Shown here piece by piece: positions 16,946 to 25,796 of a stretch of DNA of 64,000 nt (positions are counted from its first letter, which is position 1; the number at the start of each line of letters is the position of its first letter). Source of the stretch: Xanthomonas melonis (GTDB lineage Bacteria > Pseudomonadota > Gammaproteobacteria > Xanthomonadales > Xanthomonadaceae); NCBI RefSeq assembly GCF_020783655.1, contig NZ_JAJGQH010000019.1:1-64000 (forward strand), given 5' to 3'. Under the pieces are notes generated by a model, which was not told where the DNA came from, did not search any database, and saw only the letters and a list, made by a program, of their open reading frames with translations. The position numbers and the translations under genes are program-made.

Positions 16946-17494
16946 CTACTCCGCCACGCGCAGATAACTCGGCGGTACGTGTGCCGTCAGCCAGACGCCG
17001 TTGTCGGCCTGGAAAAACGTAATGCCTGCTGCATGCATCTGCAGGCTCTCCACGCGCAGCACCACCGGCGTGCCGTGGCGCGCTCCAACCTTGGTGGCGG
17101 TGTCCGGATCGGCGGATAGATGGACATGATGGCGCTGGCCCGGTAGCAGGCCCTGCACCAGGATTGCCGCAAGTACGCGTGTGGCGGTGCCGTGATACAG
17201 CACGTCGGGAGGGCGCCGCGCCTGGTGCTGGACTGCAACGGCCGGGGTGCTGTGGCCTTGCGCGGCGCGGATGCGCAGCTCGTCGTCGGACAGGGTGAAG
17301 CGCTGCTTGTCGCTCTGCGCGACGACCGTCTTGACCAGCGCCACGTCGAGATGTCTGCCTGCGGCTGCGGCACCGGCAATGATGGCATCGATGTCCACCC
17401 AGCCATCCCGATCGAGCGTCACGCCAATCGACTCCGGCGCGTGCCGCAGCACATAGCTCAGAAACTTACTGATGTCGGTGAGTGGTTGACGCAT
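16946..17494 (-). CDS. kptA: RNA 2'-phosphotransferase
   Basis: 182 residues matching the Tpt1/KptA family. The protein removes a 2'-phosphate from RNA by transfer to NAD+, forming ADP-ribose 1'',2''-cyclic phosphate. Visible blocks are SKFLSYVLRHAPESIGVTLD, the NAD-binding RAAQGHS, YHGTA and HVHLSADPDTA with the conserved histidine, and ATKVGARHG. Length is typical for bacterial members. In bacteria the natural substrate is uncertain, since they lack the yeast tRNA splicing ligase pathway. It lies 166 bases upstream of the cls start on the same strand. Confidence 0.92.
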   Translation of the reverse strand: MRQPLTDISKFLSYVLRHAPESIGVTLDRDGWVDIDAIIAGAAAAGRHLDVALVKTVVAQSDKQRFTLSDDELRIRAAQGHSTPAVAVQHQARRPPDVLYHGTATRVLAAILVQGLLPGQRHHVHLSADPDTATKVGARHGTPVVLRVESLQMHAAGITFFQADNGVWLTAHVPPSYLRVAE

Positions 17495-17742
17495 GCTGTC
17501 TGCCTCTATTCCTGTCTGCCTCTATTCGCAGGATGGGGCCGTCGACGACCTGGCCGCGGTAATGGTGCGACATGCCGCTTGTCGGATGCGCCCACGCGCG
17601 CAGACGATCCATGCACTGTCTTACCGCTTCGGGTGGGCAGCGCGGGGCGCGGACGCGGTGGCTGGCAGTGTGCAGCAATGGCTGTGTCCGTTACGGGTGC
17701 GCACAGTGACATCGAACGCGGACGCGGTGCTATGGTCCGCGC

Positions 17743-18294
17743 ATGTCCAGGCGCGCTTCCCCGATTCGTTGCAAGGCAAGGCTGCTGGCGCCGGATGTGC
17801 CCGGGGCGGCGACCTGGCTGTTTCTGCGGTTGCCTGCCGCGGCCAGCACGCAGTTGCCCACCCGCAGCATGGTCACCGTACGCGGAAGCCTGGCCGGGCA
17901 TCCGTTGCAGGCCACGCTTGAACCGGACGGGCAGGGCGGGCATTGGCTCAAGCTGGACGCCACGCTGCAGCGCGCGGCCGGCGTGGCGGCCGGCGACACC
18001 GTGGCACTGGAAATCGCGCCGGTGGACGTGGAACCCGAGCCGGTGGTGCCGGACGATCTGCAGGCCGCCCTGGCCGCGCAGCCGGCCGCGCGTGCGACCT
18101 GGGACGACATCACCGCGCTGGCGCGACGCGACTGGATCTTCTGGATCGTGTCGGGCAAGCAAGCCCAGACGCGGGTCAAGCGCATCGCCACCGCCTGTGC
18201 CATGCTGGCGGCAGGCAAGCGCCGTGCGTGCTGCTTCGACCGCTCCGGGATGTACAGCAAATCGCTTGCTGCACCGACGCCGAAAGCGAGCTGA
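17743..18294 (+). CDS. YdeI/OmdA-type DUF1905 protein
   Basis: 183 residues with two parts. Residues about 10-95 fit DUF1905 (FLRLPAAAS, MVTVRGSLAGHPL, LKLDATLQRAAG, GDTVALEIAP). The C-terminal segment (VPDDLQAALAA, ARATWDDITALARRDWIFWI, AQTRVKRIATACAMLAAG) fits the bacteriocin-protection YdeI/OmdA domain. Family members have been tied to tolerance of antimicrobial peptides or envelope stress. No signal peptide. The upstream 248 bases contain no recognised gene. The role here is inferred only from the family. Confidence 0.8.
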   Translation: MSRRASPIRCKARLLAPDVPGAATWLFLRLPAAASTQLPTRSMVTVRGSLAGHPLQATLEPDGQGGHWLKLDATLQRAAGVAAGDTVALEIAPVDVEPEPVVPDDLQAALAAQPAARATWDDITALARRDWIFWIVSGKQAQTRVKRIATACAMLAAGKRRACCFDRSGMYSKSLAAPTPKAS

Positions 18295-18370
18295 AGCGCG
18301 GTAAGGTTCGGCTCGATCGGCTGCTTGTATATGCGCCGAAATGCTTACATGCGTCACACAAGCGCGCACC

Positions 18371-18376
18371 TATACT
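18371..18376 (+). promoter_or_regulatory. Possible -10 element of the permease gene
   Basis: TATACT lies 33 bases before the permease start and matches the -10 consensus well. The best -35 candidate, TTACAT at 18345-18350, is 20 bases away, which is long. An activator-assisted promoter is possible. Low confidence. Confidence 0.35.
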
Positions 18377-18409
18377 TCGGGGCTGTCCCACCCGAGAGGT
18401 TCCGACCGC

Positions 18410-19771
18410 ATGAGCGTACCCCCATCGTCTCCGATCGCCGCCGGTTCCGCCGCCGCGCCCGGCAGCCTTCGCCGCTCGGTCTCCAACACGCTCAAGGGAT
18501 CGGCCGGCAACCTGGTCGAGTGGTACGACGTCTACGTCTACTCGGTGTTCGCCACCTATTTCGAGTCGCAGTTCTTCTCCAAGGAAGACAAGAACGCCAC
18601 CTTGTTCGTGTGGGCGATCTTCGCGATGACCTTCCTGATGCGGCCGATCGGTGCGTGGTACTTCGGCCGCTTCGCCGACCGCTACGGGCGGCGTCTGGCG
18701 CTGACCATCTCGGTGTCGATGATGGCGTTGTGCTCGTTCGTCATCGCGATCACGCCCACGGTGGCGACCATCGGCATCGCCGCACCGATCATCCTGTTGC
18801 TGGCGCGCCTGCTGCAGGGCTTTGCCACCGGCGGCGAGTACGGCACCAGTGCCACCTACATGTCCGAAGCGGCCATTCCCGGGCGGCGCGGCTTCCTGTC
18901 CTCGTTCCACTACGTGACCCTGGTTGGCGGCCATGTGCTGGCGCAGGCCACGCTGCTGGTGATGCTGCAGGTGTTCGATGCCGAGCAGGTCTCGGCCTGG
19001 GGCTGGCGCGTGGCGTTCGGCCTGGGCGGCATCGGCGCGTTGGTGGTGTTCTGGCTGCGCCGGACCATGGACGAATCGCTGAGTTCCGAATCCATCGCCG
19101 ATTCGCGCACCGGCAAGGCCAAGGCGTCCGGTTCGCTGCGCGAGTTGTTCGTCAACCAATGGCGCCCGTTGCTGCTGTGCTTCCTGATCACTGCCGGCGG
19201 CACGATCGCGTTCTACACCTACTCGGTGACCGGCCCGAAGATGATCCAGACCGCCTTCGCCGGTGGCGACGTGATGGCCGGCACCATCATCAACCTGGTC
19301 GCGCTGACGCTGCTGATGCTGATGCAGCCGGTCGGCGGCTGGTTGTCGGATATCGTCGGCCGCAAGACCTTGCTGGTGTTCTTCGGTATCGGCGGGGTGC
19401 TGTACACCTGGTTCCTGGTGACCGAGCTGCCCAGGCAGACCGATTGGCTGAGCGCCTTCGCCATCCTCACCGTGGGCTTTGTGATCCTGACCGGCTACAC
19501 CTCGATCAACGCGGTGGTGAAGGCCGAGTTGTTTCCCACCCATGTGCGTGCGCTGGGCGTGGGACTCGGCTATGCGCTGGCGAACTCCGCGTTCGGCGGC
19601 ACCGCGCCGCTGCTGTACCAGGCCTCGTTGAAAACAGGCCATGTCAGTGAATTCGTGATCTATGCGACGGCAGTCACTGCGGTGTCGTTGGTGGTCTACA
19701 TGTTCTTCCTGACCAACAAGGGCAGCAACTGGCTGGACGACGAAGCGGCGATGCAGCAGCGCAAGCGTTGA
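18410..19771 (+). CDS. MFS metabolite:proton symporter, KgtP-like
   Basis: 453 residues with 12 predicted membrane helices. The N-terminal motif GNLVEWYDVYVYSVFATYFE, the loop FADRYGRRLALTIS and LLQGFATGGEYGTSATYMSE are signatures of the metabolite:H+ symporter family, closest in pattern to alpha-ketoglutarate permease. It would import a dicarboxylate-type substrate with protons across the inner membrane. The ATG at 18410 has a GAGAGG site about 11 bases upstream. The family also includes citrate and shikimate permeases, so the substrate is probable rather than certain. Single-gene transcript. Confidence 0.85.
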   Translation: MSVPPSSPIAAGSAAAPGSLRRSVSNTLKGSAGNLVEWYDVYVYSVFATYFESQFFSKEDKNATLFVWAIFAMTFLMRPIGAWYFGRFADRYGRRLALTISVSMMALCSFVIAITPTVATIGIAAPIILLLARLLQGFATGGEYGTSATYMSEAAIPGRRGFLSSFHYVTLVGGHVLAQATLLVMLQVFDAEQVSAWGWRVAFGLGGIGALVVFWLRRTMDESLSSESIADSRTGKAKASGSLRELFVNQWRPLLLCFLITAGGTIAFYTYSVTGPKMIQTAFAGGDVMAGTIINLVALTLLMLMQPVGGWLSDIVGRKTLLVFFGIGGVLYTWFLVTELPRQTDWLSAFAILTVGFVILTGYTSINAVVKAELFPTHVRALGVGLGYALANSAFGGTAPLLYQASLKTGHVSEFVIYATAVTAVSLVVYMFFLTNKGSNWLDDEAAMQQRKR

Positions 19772-19835
19772 GCGCCCGCCGGCATCGCGCAGATCCGCAA
19801 GACACGGCGGTGCGCGCCACCCGCATGGCCGTTCC

Positions 19836-19898
19836 GTCGGAGCGCCCCCGGGCGCGAGGGCCTTACCGGTAACGCCCGTCGCGCCCAGGGACGCGTCT
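19836..19898 (+). repeat. Palindromic intergenic repeat (REP-like), copy A
   Basis: About 63 bases that fold into an imperfect hairpin: GGAGCGCCCCCGGGCGCGA pairs with a TCGCGCCCAGGGACGC arm around a central TTACCGGTAA. A closely similar element lies in opposite orientation at 39211-39276. It sits between convergent genes. Such 60-65 bp elements with a TTACCGG centre are scattered in Xanthomonas and related genomes. Confidence 0.75.
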
Positions 19899-19978
19899 GC
19901 GGGATGACGCGGTCGGCGAGATCGCCTGTGCAGCAATACATCCACGTTCAGCCGATGCGAAGCGCTTGCCTTGATGCG

Positions 19979-21481
19979 CTAGCGCATCAAGGCAAGCGCC
20001 TCGCGCTCCTGCGCCTCCACCGCCACCAGGCGCTGCAGCAGCAGCGACAGCGTCACCACGTCCTGGTGATTGTGCTCGGCCACGCGGCGCAGGTTGCGCG
20101 CGCTGCCGCCGCGCAGATAGCTCAACCAGGCGGCCGGTGCCTCGGAGCCGGGCAGGTCGTCTTCGCGCACCACGCGCAGCAGCTGCCGTTCGATGGTGGA
20201 CAGCTTGCAGTTCTCCCAGGTGCCGCGGTAACGCCGGCGGGTAGGGAACAGCAGGTCCACGTGATCCAGCGCCGACAGCGGGTCGCCGCGGCGCGCCAGC
20301 CGGTAGCGCGTCTTGAGCAACGGCGCGTCGTAGCAACGCCCGTTGTAGCTGGACAGCACGGTGCGCGGCGACAGCCAGCTGCGGAACAGATCCAGCATCG
20401 CGCTCTCGGCCGCCATCGTGGACATCATCAGCTGGCGCACGCGCAGCCCGCTGCCCTGCGTAGCGTCGACATACCAATCGGCCACGCCGATCATGAAGGC
20501 ACGCGTGCCGGTACCGCCGGCCAGGCCGGTGGTTTCGGTATCGAAGAACAGCAGGTTCAGCGGATCGACGGCATCGTCGCGTTTGGCGAAGGCCAGCGAG
20601 AGCGCCTGGCGTGGGATCGCCTGCGGCAGGAAGGCCTGGATCAGATGCAGGCCGGGCGCGATCTCGTCGCCAGGCAGATATCGGTCGGTGGATGGCGCGC
20701 GGACCGGTGTGTGCGCGGAGACCGCGCGTTCGCGCAGGCCGATCATCTTGCGCAAGCCGGCGATGTCGGTGCGGCGTTGTGGTGACGGCAGTGATGTGGG
20801 CGCAGCCGGTGCCGTGCGTACAGCCGGCACGCGCGCTGCCGCAGCGGCTGCCGCGCCCGCCGGCTTGTGGCGCACATCGTGGTCCACCCAGGCAAACGCC
20901 GAGCTATCGCGCGCAGGCGCTGCGGCAACCGGCGCCTGCAGGGCGCGGCGCGTCATGGCCGGTGCGGTGGGCTGGGCACGCGGCGCGCCGGCAGCCTCTG
21001 CGCTGCCGGGCTGCGCGCTTCCCGCAGCCGGCTTGCGCGGCAACGCGCGTGACCCAGATGCAGCAGCGCCCGGCGCAGGCTGGCGTTGCGAACGCGTGGG
21101 CAGCACCGCATCGTCCTTGCGCGCCGTGGGCGTCAGCCCGCCGACCTGGCGGCGTAGCAGGCGCAAACGTTCTGCGCTCACCCCAGGATCGCTGCCAGGC
21201 ACCGGTGCTGCCAGCGCACGCATCGGCTGCGCCGCTGCGGGCATGTCACCTGCGACACGCGTGCGCGCATCGCCTGCCACTATCACCGCACCGACTGCAT
21301 CATCCGAGGTACGCGCCACCACTGCCGCGCGCAGCGGGTGCGCATCGGCCTGCGCATTGTCCGCAGCGGAAACATCCGCACCATCCACTGCCGCGCCATC
21401 CACAACCGCCGCTGGCGCACGCACATCCGCATGCCCGGCCTGACGCCGCAGCAAGCGCAGCCGGTCTGCACTCACACTCAT
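19979..21481 (-). CDS. mrfB: MrfB-like (YprB) RNase H-fold exonuclease
   Basis: 500 residues. The C-terminal half (about 285-490) is a DEDD exonuclease domain of the YprB type: LLFFDTETTGLAGGTGTRAF with the first acidic pair, LSSYNGRCYDAPLLKTRYR, and HNHQDVVTLSLLLQ with the final aspartate. In Bacillus, MrfB works with the helicase MrfA in removal of mitomycin-type DNA damage. The first 230 residues are alanine/proline-rich and contain the segment RLRLLRRQ(A/V)G twice (about residues 7 and 106), an unusual duplicated motif. The start overlaps the stop of the mrfA-like gene by 4 bases, so the pair is co-translated. Confidence 0.82.
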   Translation of the reverse strand: MSVSADRLRLLRRQAGHADVRAPAAVVDGAAVDGADVSAADNAQADAHPLRAAVVARTSDDAVGAVIVAGDARTRVAGDMPAAAQPMRALAAPVPGSDPGVSAERLRLLRRQVGGLTPTARKDDAVLPTRSQRQPAPGAAASGSRALPRKPAAGSAQPGSAEAAGAPRAQPTAPAMTRRALQAPVAAAPARDSSAFAWVDHDVRHKPAGAAAAAAARVPAVRTAPAAPTSLPSPQRRTDIAGLRKMIGLRERAVSAHTPVRAPSTDRYLPGDEIAPGLHLIQAFLPQAIPRQALSLAFAKRDDAVDPLNLLFFDTETTGLAGGTGTRAFMIGVADWYVDATQGSGLRVRQLMMSTMAAESAMLDLFRSWLSPRTVLSSYNGRCYDAPLLKTRYRLARRGDPLSALDHVDLLFPTRRRYRGTWENCKLSTIERQLLRVVREDDLPGSEAPAAWLSYLRGGSARNLRRVAEHNHQDVVTLSLLLQRLVAVEAQEREALALMR

Positions 21482-23973
21482 GCAAGCACGTCCAGCGCCA
21501 GGTCGTCGTCCACCTGCGTGGCATGCCGCAATGGCGCATCGGCGTCGAACAACAGTGCCAGCACCGTCAACGCCAGCGACTTGGGCGATTGCCCCTTGCC
21601 TTGCTCATGCGCGGCCAGCACCGGGCCCACGCAGGCCGGGCAGCCGGCGCTGCAGTCGCAGCGGCGCACCAGTTCGTCCGCGCGCTGCAGCAGCTCGGCC
21701 TGACGCAGCCACAGCGGCTCGCTCAGGCCCACGCCGCCGGGGAAGTTGTCGTACAGGTAGACCGTGGGCACGAAGGCCTGCTGCAGTTCCACCGCAGCAT
21801 GCTCGCCTTCTTCCAAGCCGCGCAGTTGCCCGCGCCCGGTCTGGTCGGCCACCGCGAACCACGCGCCATCGCCATTGCCCACGGCTTTCTGCAGATCGCG
21901 CGCGTCGGCCATCACCGCCACCGTGGCGACCACGTGCAGTGCATAGGCGGCGCCCAGGAAACCGTCCAGCGCATCCTGCTTGGACGCGAACGCCTTGCCC
22001 AGCGTGGCTTGCGGCAGCTGCCACCACACCGCGGTGGTGTGCAGTTCCTGGTCGGGCAGGTTGACCGGGCCGTAGCCGATGTTCTCGTGCGTGTAGTAAC
22101 GGATCTTCTTGTAGCCGGACACGCGCCGCACCACGTGTACTTCGCCATGATGCGAATCGCCACGGCCGGCCACGCTGCCATCGAAACGGTCCAGCACCTT
22201 GAGCTTGGTGTAGTCGATGCTGTCGGTGTAATAGTCCACGTGCGTGCGCGTCACGTAGGCCTTGCGGCCTTCCCAATCCAGCCGCTCCACCTGGTACGGC
22301 GTGCTCTGCACCATGTGGATGGCGCCTTCGTACAAGGTGAGCGCGGCGGCCGAATAATCCACTTCGGCGATGATCTGCTGCTTGCCATCGCTCTTGTCCA
22401 CCACCACGAAGTTGCCGTCGGCCACCGAACGCAGGCTCACCGCATTGGCCGGGTAGCTGTCGGCGATCCACTCCCAGCGGTCGCCTTCCTGGTGGATCAC
22501 CTCGCTTTCGGCCAAGGCTTCCAGAAATACCAGCGGGTCGATCGGGCCGAATGGTTCGCTGGCAATGAACGGCAATTCGAACGCCGCGCAGCGGATGTGG
22601 TCGAACAGGATCAGCGGCTGGTCCGGTGCGATGCGCGCATGCTCGGGCGAGGCGTCGGCAAAGAAATCCGGATGCCGCACCACGTACTGGTCCAGCGGCT
22701 GCGAGCTGGCCACCAGCACGCCCAGCGCCGGTTGCTGGCGCCGCCCGGCGCGCCCGAAGCGCTGCCAGGTCGCCGCCACGCTGCCTGGGTAGCCATTGAG
22801 GACCACCACGTCCAGCGCGCCGATATCCACGCCCAGTTCCAGCGCGGAGGTGGAAATGATGCCGTCGATGGTGCCGGCGCGCATCGCGCGCTCCACTTCG
22901 CGCCGCTCGGTGGGCAGATAGCCGCCGCGGTAGGCGCGAATACGTGGGGGCTTGCGCGGGTCGTGATCGAAGATGTCCTTCAGATACTTGGTCAGCACCT
23001 CCACCATCAGCCGTGTCTGCGCGAACACCAGCGTCTTCAGCCCGCTCTTGATGGCGATGCGCGCGATGCGGTTGCTCTGCGAACGCGCCGAGGCGCGCAA
23101 GCCAAGATCCGCATTGACCACCGGCGGGTTCCACAGCAGCACATGCTTGTCGCCGGTGGGCGCGCCGGACTCGGTGATGGCATGCACCTGTTCTTCGATC
23201 AAGGCCTGCGCGTGCGCATGCGGGTTGCCGATGGTGGCCGAGCACAGGATGAACTGCGGGCTGGCGCCATAGAACGCGCAGATGCGCTTGAGCCGGCGCA
23301 GCACGTTGGTGACGTGGCTGCCGAACACGCCGCGGTAGGTATGGATCTCGTCGATCACCACATAGCGCAGGTTCTCGAAGAACTGCGCCCACTTGGTGTG
23401 ATGCGGCAAAATGGCTTGGTGCAGCATGTCCGGGTTGCTGACCACGATATCGCCATGCAGGCGGATCGCCTGGCGCGCATCGCCCGGGGTGTCGCCGTCG
23501 AAGGTGAAGGCCTTGACCCCCAGCTCGCCGGCGCGATTGAGATCCAGCAGCTCGGCCACCTGGTCCTGCGCCAGCGCCTTGGTGGGGAACAGGTACAGCG
23601 CCTTGGCCCCGGCGGTCATCGCCGCACTCACCACCGGCAGCGTGTAGCACAGCGATTTGCCCGAGGCGGTGGGCGTGACGATCGCCACGTGTTCGCCGCG
23701 CTGGCTGGCCGTCCAGGCCTCGGCCTGATGGCTGTACAGCTGATCGATGCCGCGCGATCGCAAGGCATCGGCGAGCGCGGCCGGCACATCGTCGGGGATC
23801 GGCGCGTAGCGGCCTTCGCGCCCGGGCAGGGTGAAGCTGCCGGTGATGCGGTCGTGGTAGCGCCGTTCCAGGCGCTGGGTGAGCAGCGCACCATCGCGGC
23901 TGGGGCGACCATCGGTGGTGGCCAGCGCGCGTTCGGCGGAATCGGTACGGGGAGCGAGGGCAAACGGAGGCAT
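21478..23973 (-). CDS. mrfA: MrfA-like (YprA) superfamily 2 DNA helicase
   Basis: 831 residues. Helicase motifs are clear: TPTASGKSLCYTLP (Walker A), VVIDEIHTYRGVFGSH (DEVH-type box), LCSATIGNPH (motif III) and RFGRAGRRQQPALG (motif VI). The C-terminal domain (DUF1998) carries the four-cysteine cluster CDCSAGCPACVG, expected to bind zinc. This architecture defines MrfA/YprA, a 3'-5' helicase acting in DNA damage repair. The ATG at 23973 is chosen because GGGAG precedes it by 8 bases; a longer start at 24030 is less likely. The nuclease partner gene overlaps its stop. Confidence 0.88.
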   Translation of the reverse strand: MPPFALAPRTDSAERALATTDGRPSRDGALLTQRLERRYHDRITGSFTLPGREGRYAPIPDDVPAALADALRSRGIDQLYSHQAEAWTASQRGEHVAIVTPTASGKSLCYTLPVVSAAMTAGAKALYLFPTKALAQDQVAELLDLNRAGELGVKAFTFDGDTPGDARQAIRLHGDIVVSNPDMLHQAILPHHTKWAQFFENLRYVVIDEIHTYRGVFGSHVTNVLRRLKRICAFYGASPQFILCSATIGNPHAHAQALIEEQVHAITESGAPTGDKHVLLWNPPVVNADLGLRASARSQSNRIARIAIKSGLKTLVFAQTRLMVEVLTKYLKDIFDHDPRKPPRIRAYRGGYLPTERREVERAMRAGTIDGIISTSALELGVDIGALDVVVLNGYPGSVAATWQRFGRAGRRQQPALGVLVASSQPLDQYVVRHPDFFADASPEHARIAPDQPLILFDHIRCAAFELPFIASEPFGPIDPLVFLEALAESEVIHQEGDRWEWIADSYPANAVSLRSVADGNFVVVDKSDGKQQIIAEVDYSAAALTLYEGAIHMVQSTPYQVERLDWEGRKAYVTRTHVDYYTDSIDYTKLKVLDRFDGSVAGRGDSHHGEVHVVRRVSGYKKIRYYTHENIGYGPVNLPDQELHTTAVWWQLPQATLGKAFASKQDALDGFLGAAYALHVVATVAVMADARDLQKAVGNGDGAWFAVADQTGRGQLRGLEEGEHAAVELQQAFVPTVYLYDNFPGGVGLSEPLWLRQAELLQRADELVRRCDCSAGCPACVGPVLAAHEQGKGQSPKSLALTVLALLFDADAPLRHATQVDDDLALDVLA

Positions 23974-24143
23974 ACGGCGGCTCCCAAAGAGGCGCATGAG
24001 ACAGGGGAGGCGTCTCAGGGTATGAGACATGGCCCGAATGCGCGAGCCGGTGTCACTGAGCGAATTCAGCAAGCGGGTATGCTGTGGCCCCCGCCGCGTT
24101 GCGCCCGATCTGCGCGGTGGGTTCCCCCTCCCGAAGATCCGCC

Positions 24144-24809
24144 GTGCCCGTGCCCCCCAGCGCCCCCGCTCCGCACTACAAGACCCCCGCTGCCCGCCGT
24201 GCCGACGTGATCGTGCACGCTGCCGGGCTGTTCCTGGCCATCGTCGGCGGCGCCTGGATGATCTGGCGCGCGCATGCCAACCAGACCCTGCTGCTGGCCA
24301 CCTGCGTGTATGCGCTGGGCCTGCTGGTGATGTTCGCCTGCTCGGCGGCCTACAACTTCGCTCCGCCGCAGCGCCAGCCGATGCTGCGCAAGTTCGATCA
24401 TGCCGGCATCTTCGTGATGATCGCCGGCTCGTACACGCCGTTCTTCCTGGTCGCGCTCGATGGCGCCTGGCGCTGGGCGATGATCCTGTCGGTGTGGGGC
24501 GTGGCCCTATTCGGCGTGTTCGCCAAGCTGTGCCTGCCCGGCATCGCCAAGGGTTTCTGGGTGGCGATCTACCTGCTGCTGGGTTGGGCCGGCATGGTGG
24601 TGATCAACCAGATGATCGCCGGCCTGGACAGCGCGGTGCTGTGGCTCATCGTGGCCGGCGGCGCGTTCTACACCGTGGGCGTGGCGTTCTACGTGCGCAA
24701 GTCGATGGTCTATAACCGCGCCATCTGGCACGCCCATGTGCTGGGCGGCGCGTTGTCGCACTGGTGCGCCATCTGGCTGTGCCTGCGGCCGGTGGTGGAA
24801 GGCGCGTAA
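24144..24809 (+). CDS. Hemolysin III family membrane protein
   Basis: 221 residues with seven predicted membrane helices. Family signatures include the early histidine in VIVHAAGLFLAIVGG, KFDHAGIFVMIAGSYTPFFL and the final HAHVLGGALSHW, conserved histidines that bind zinc in the related PAQR receptors. The bacterial role is poorly defined and may concern membrane homeostasis. The GTG at 24144 gives a normal family length; another GTG at 24084 would add 20 residues. It lies divergently from the mrfAB pair, with 170 bases between the starts. Confidence 0.85.
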   Translation: MPVPPSAPAPHYKTPAARRADVIVHAAGLFLAIVGGAWMIWRAHANQTLLLATCVYALGLLVMFACSAAYNFAPPQRQPMLRKFDHAGIFVMIAGSYTPFFLVALDGAWRWAMILSVWGVALFGVFAKLCLPGIAKGFWVAIYLLLGWAGMVVINQMIAGLDSAVLWLIVAGGAFYTVGVAFYVRKSMVYNRAIWHAHVLGGALSHWCAIWLCLRPVVEGA

Positions 24810-24834
24810 GGCGCCAGGGTCGCGCCGCCGCCGC

Positions 24835-25734
24835 TCACGCCGGCGCGCGAGGCACCAGTAGATCCGCCAGCCCCACACGGTGCAGCATCTCTGCACGCAG
24901 GCGATCGAGCACCGCAAAGCCCACGTCGGCGCCATCGCCGGCCGGATCGATATGCACCCGGAACGGCCGCGTGCCGAACGGCGCATCCACCACCTGCACG
25001 ATCGCCTGCGCCACCTCGGCCACGTCGGCGTCCTCGGGGACGATGCGCGCGAACGCCTGCTGCACCTGTTCGCCGAATCGCGCATATGGGCCCGCCTCGT
25101 ACGCGGCCGCGCGCGCGGCATCGTCGGGGGCGCCGGCATGCGCGAAGTGGTTGGTGCCCTTGGTGAAGGCGCCGGGCACGATGATCGAGGTCTCGATGCC
25201 CCACCGCGCCAGCTCGCGCGCGTACTGCACTGCCAGCGCATCCATCGCCGCCTTGGCGGCGAAGTAGGGCGCCAGATACGGCGGCGTGCCGCCGGCCGAA
25301 CTGCTGCTGGACACCCACACCAACACCCCCTGCCGCTGCGCCCGCAACTGCGGTAGGGCGGCGCGGTTCACCCGCTGCGTACCCAGCACGTTGATGTCGT
25401 ACAGGTGCGCGAACTGCTCGGCGCTGAAGGCTTCGGCTGGCCCGAACGCCATGTGCCCGGCGTTGTGCACCACCACGTCCAGTCCGCCGGCCTCGGCCAC
25501 GATGGCGGCCACTGCCGCATCGGCCGATGCCTGCGACTGTACGTCCAGCTCGATCGCGCGCAAGGCCAGTTGCCGGTCGCCGGCCAGCGCGGCCATTTCC
25601 TGTGCCACACCGGCATTGCGCCCGGCGGTATCGCGCATGGAGGCGTAGACGGTATGGCCGGCGGCCGCCAGCGCTTGCGCGGTCAATCGCCCGAAGCCGC
25701 TGGATGCGCCGGTCACCAGGATGCGTTTGCTCAT
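24835..25734 (-). CDS. SDR family NAD(P)-dependent oxidoreductase
   Basis: 299 residues. The nucleotide-binding motif is ILVTGASSGFGRLTAQAL, followed by the conserved HNAGH in place of NNAG, WVSSSSSAGGTPPY with the catalytic serine, and PYFAAKAAMDAL with the YxxxK pair. Long C-terminal segment typical of classical SDRs acting on carbonyl or hydroxyl substrates. Together with the next SDR and a quinone reductase, all on the minus strand and opposite an HxlR regulator, it may belong to a response to reactive carbonyls or quinones. Substrate unknown. Confidence 0.85.
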   Translation of the reverse strand: MSKRILVTGASSGFGRLTAQALAAAGHTVYASMRDTAGRNAGVAQEMAALAGDRQLALRAIELDVQSQASADAAVAAIVAEAGGLDVVVHNAGHMAFGPAEAFSAEQFAHLYDINVLGTQRVNRAALPQLRAQRQGVLVWVSSSSSAGGTPPYLAPYFAAKAAMDALAVQYARELARWGIETSIIVPGAFTKGTNHFAHAGAPDDAARAAAYEAGPYARFGEQVQQAFARIVPEDADVAEVAQAIVQVVDAPFGTRPFRVHIDPAGDGADVGFAVLDRLRAEMLHRVGLADLLVPRAPA

Positions 25735-25796
25735 GTGCTTGCTCCTTCAAGGGGGGGAGGACGCGGCGCGCGCGTAACGCCGCGCGCCGGTGCAGC

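Noticed and set aside
20611-24210. A 1199-codon plus-strand open frame
   Set aside because: It lies antisense to the mrfA/mrfB genes, whose motifs are unmistakable; long antisense frames are expected in G/C-rich DNA.
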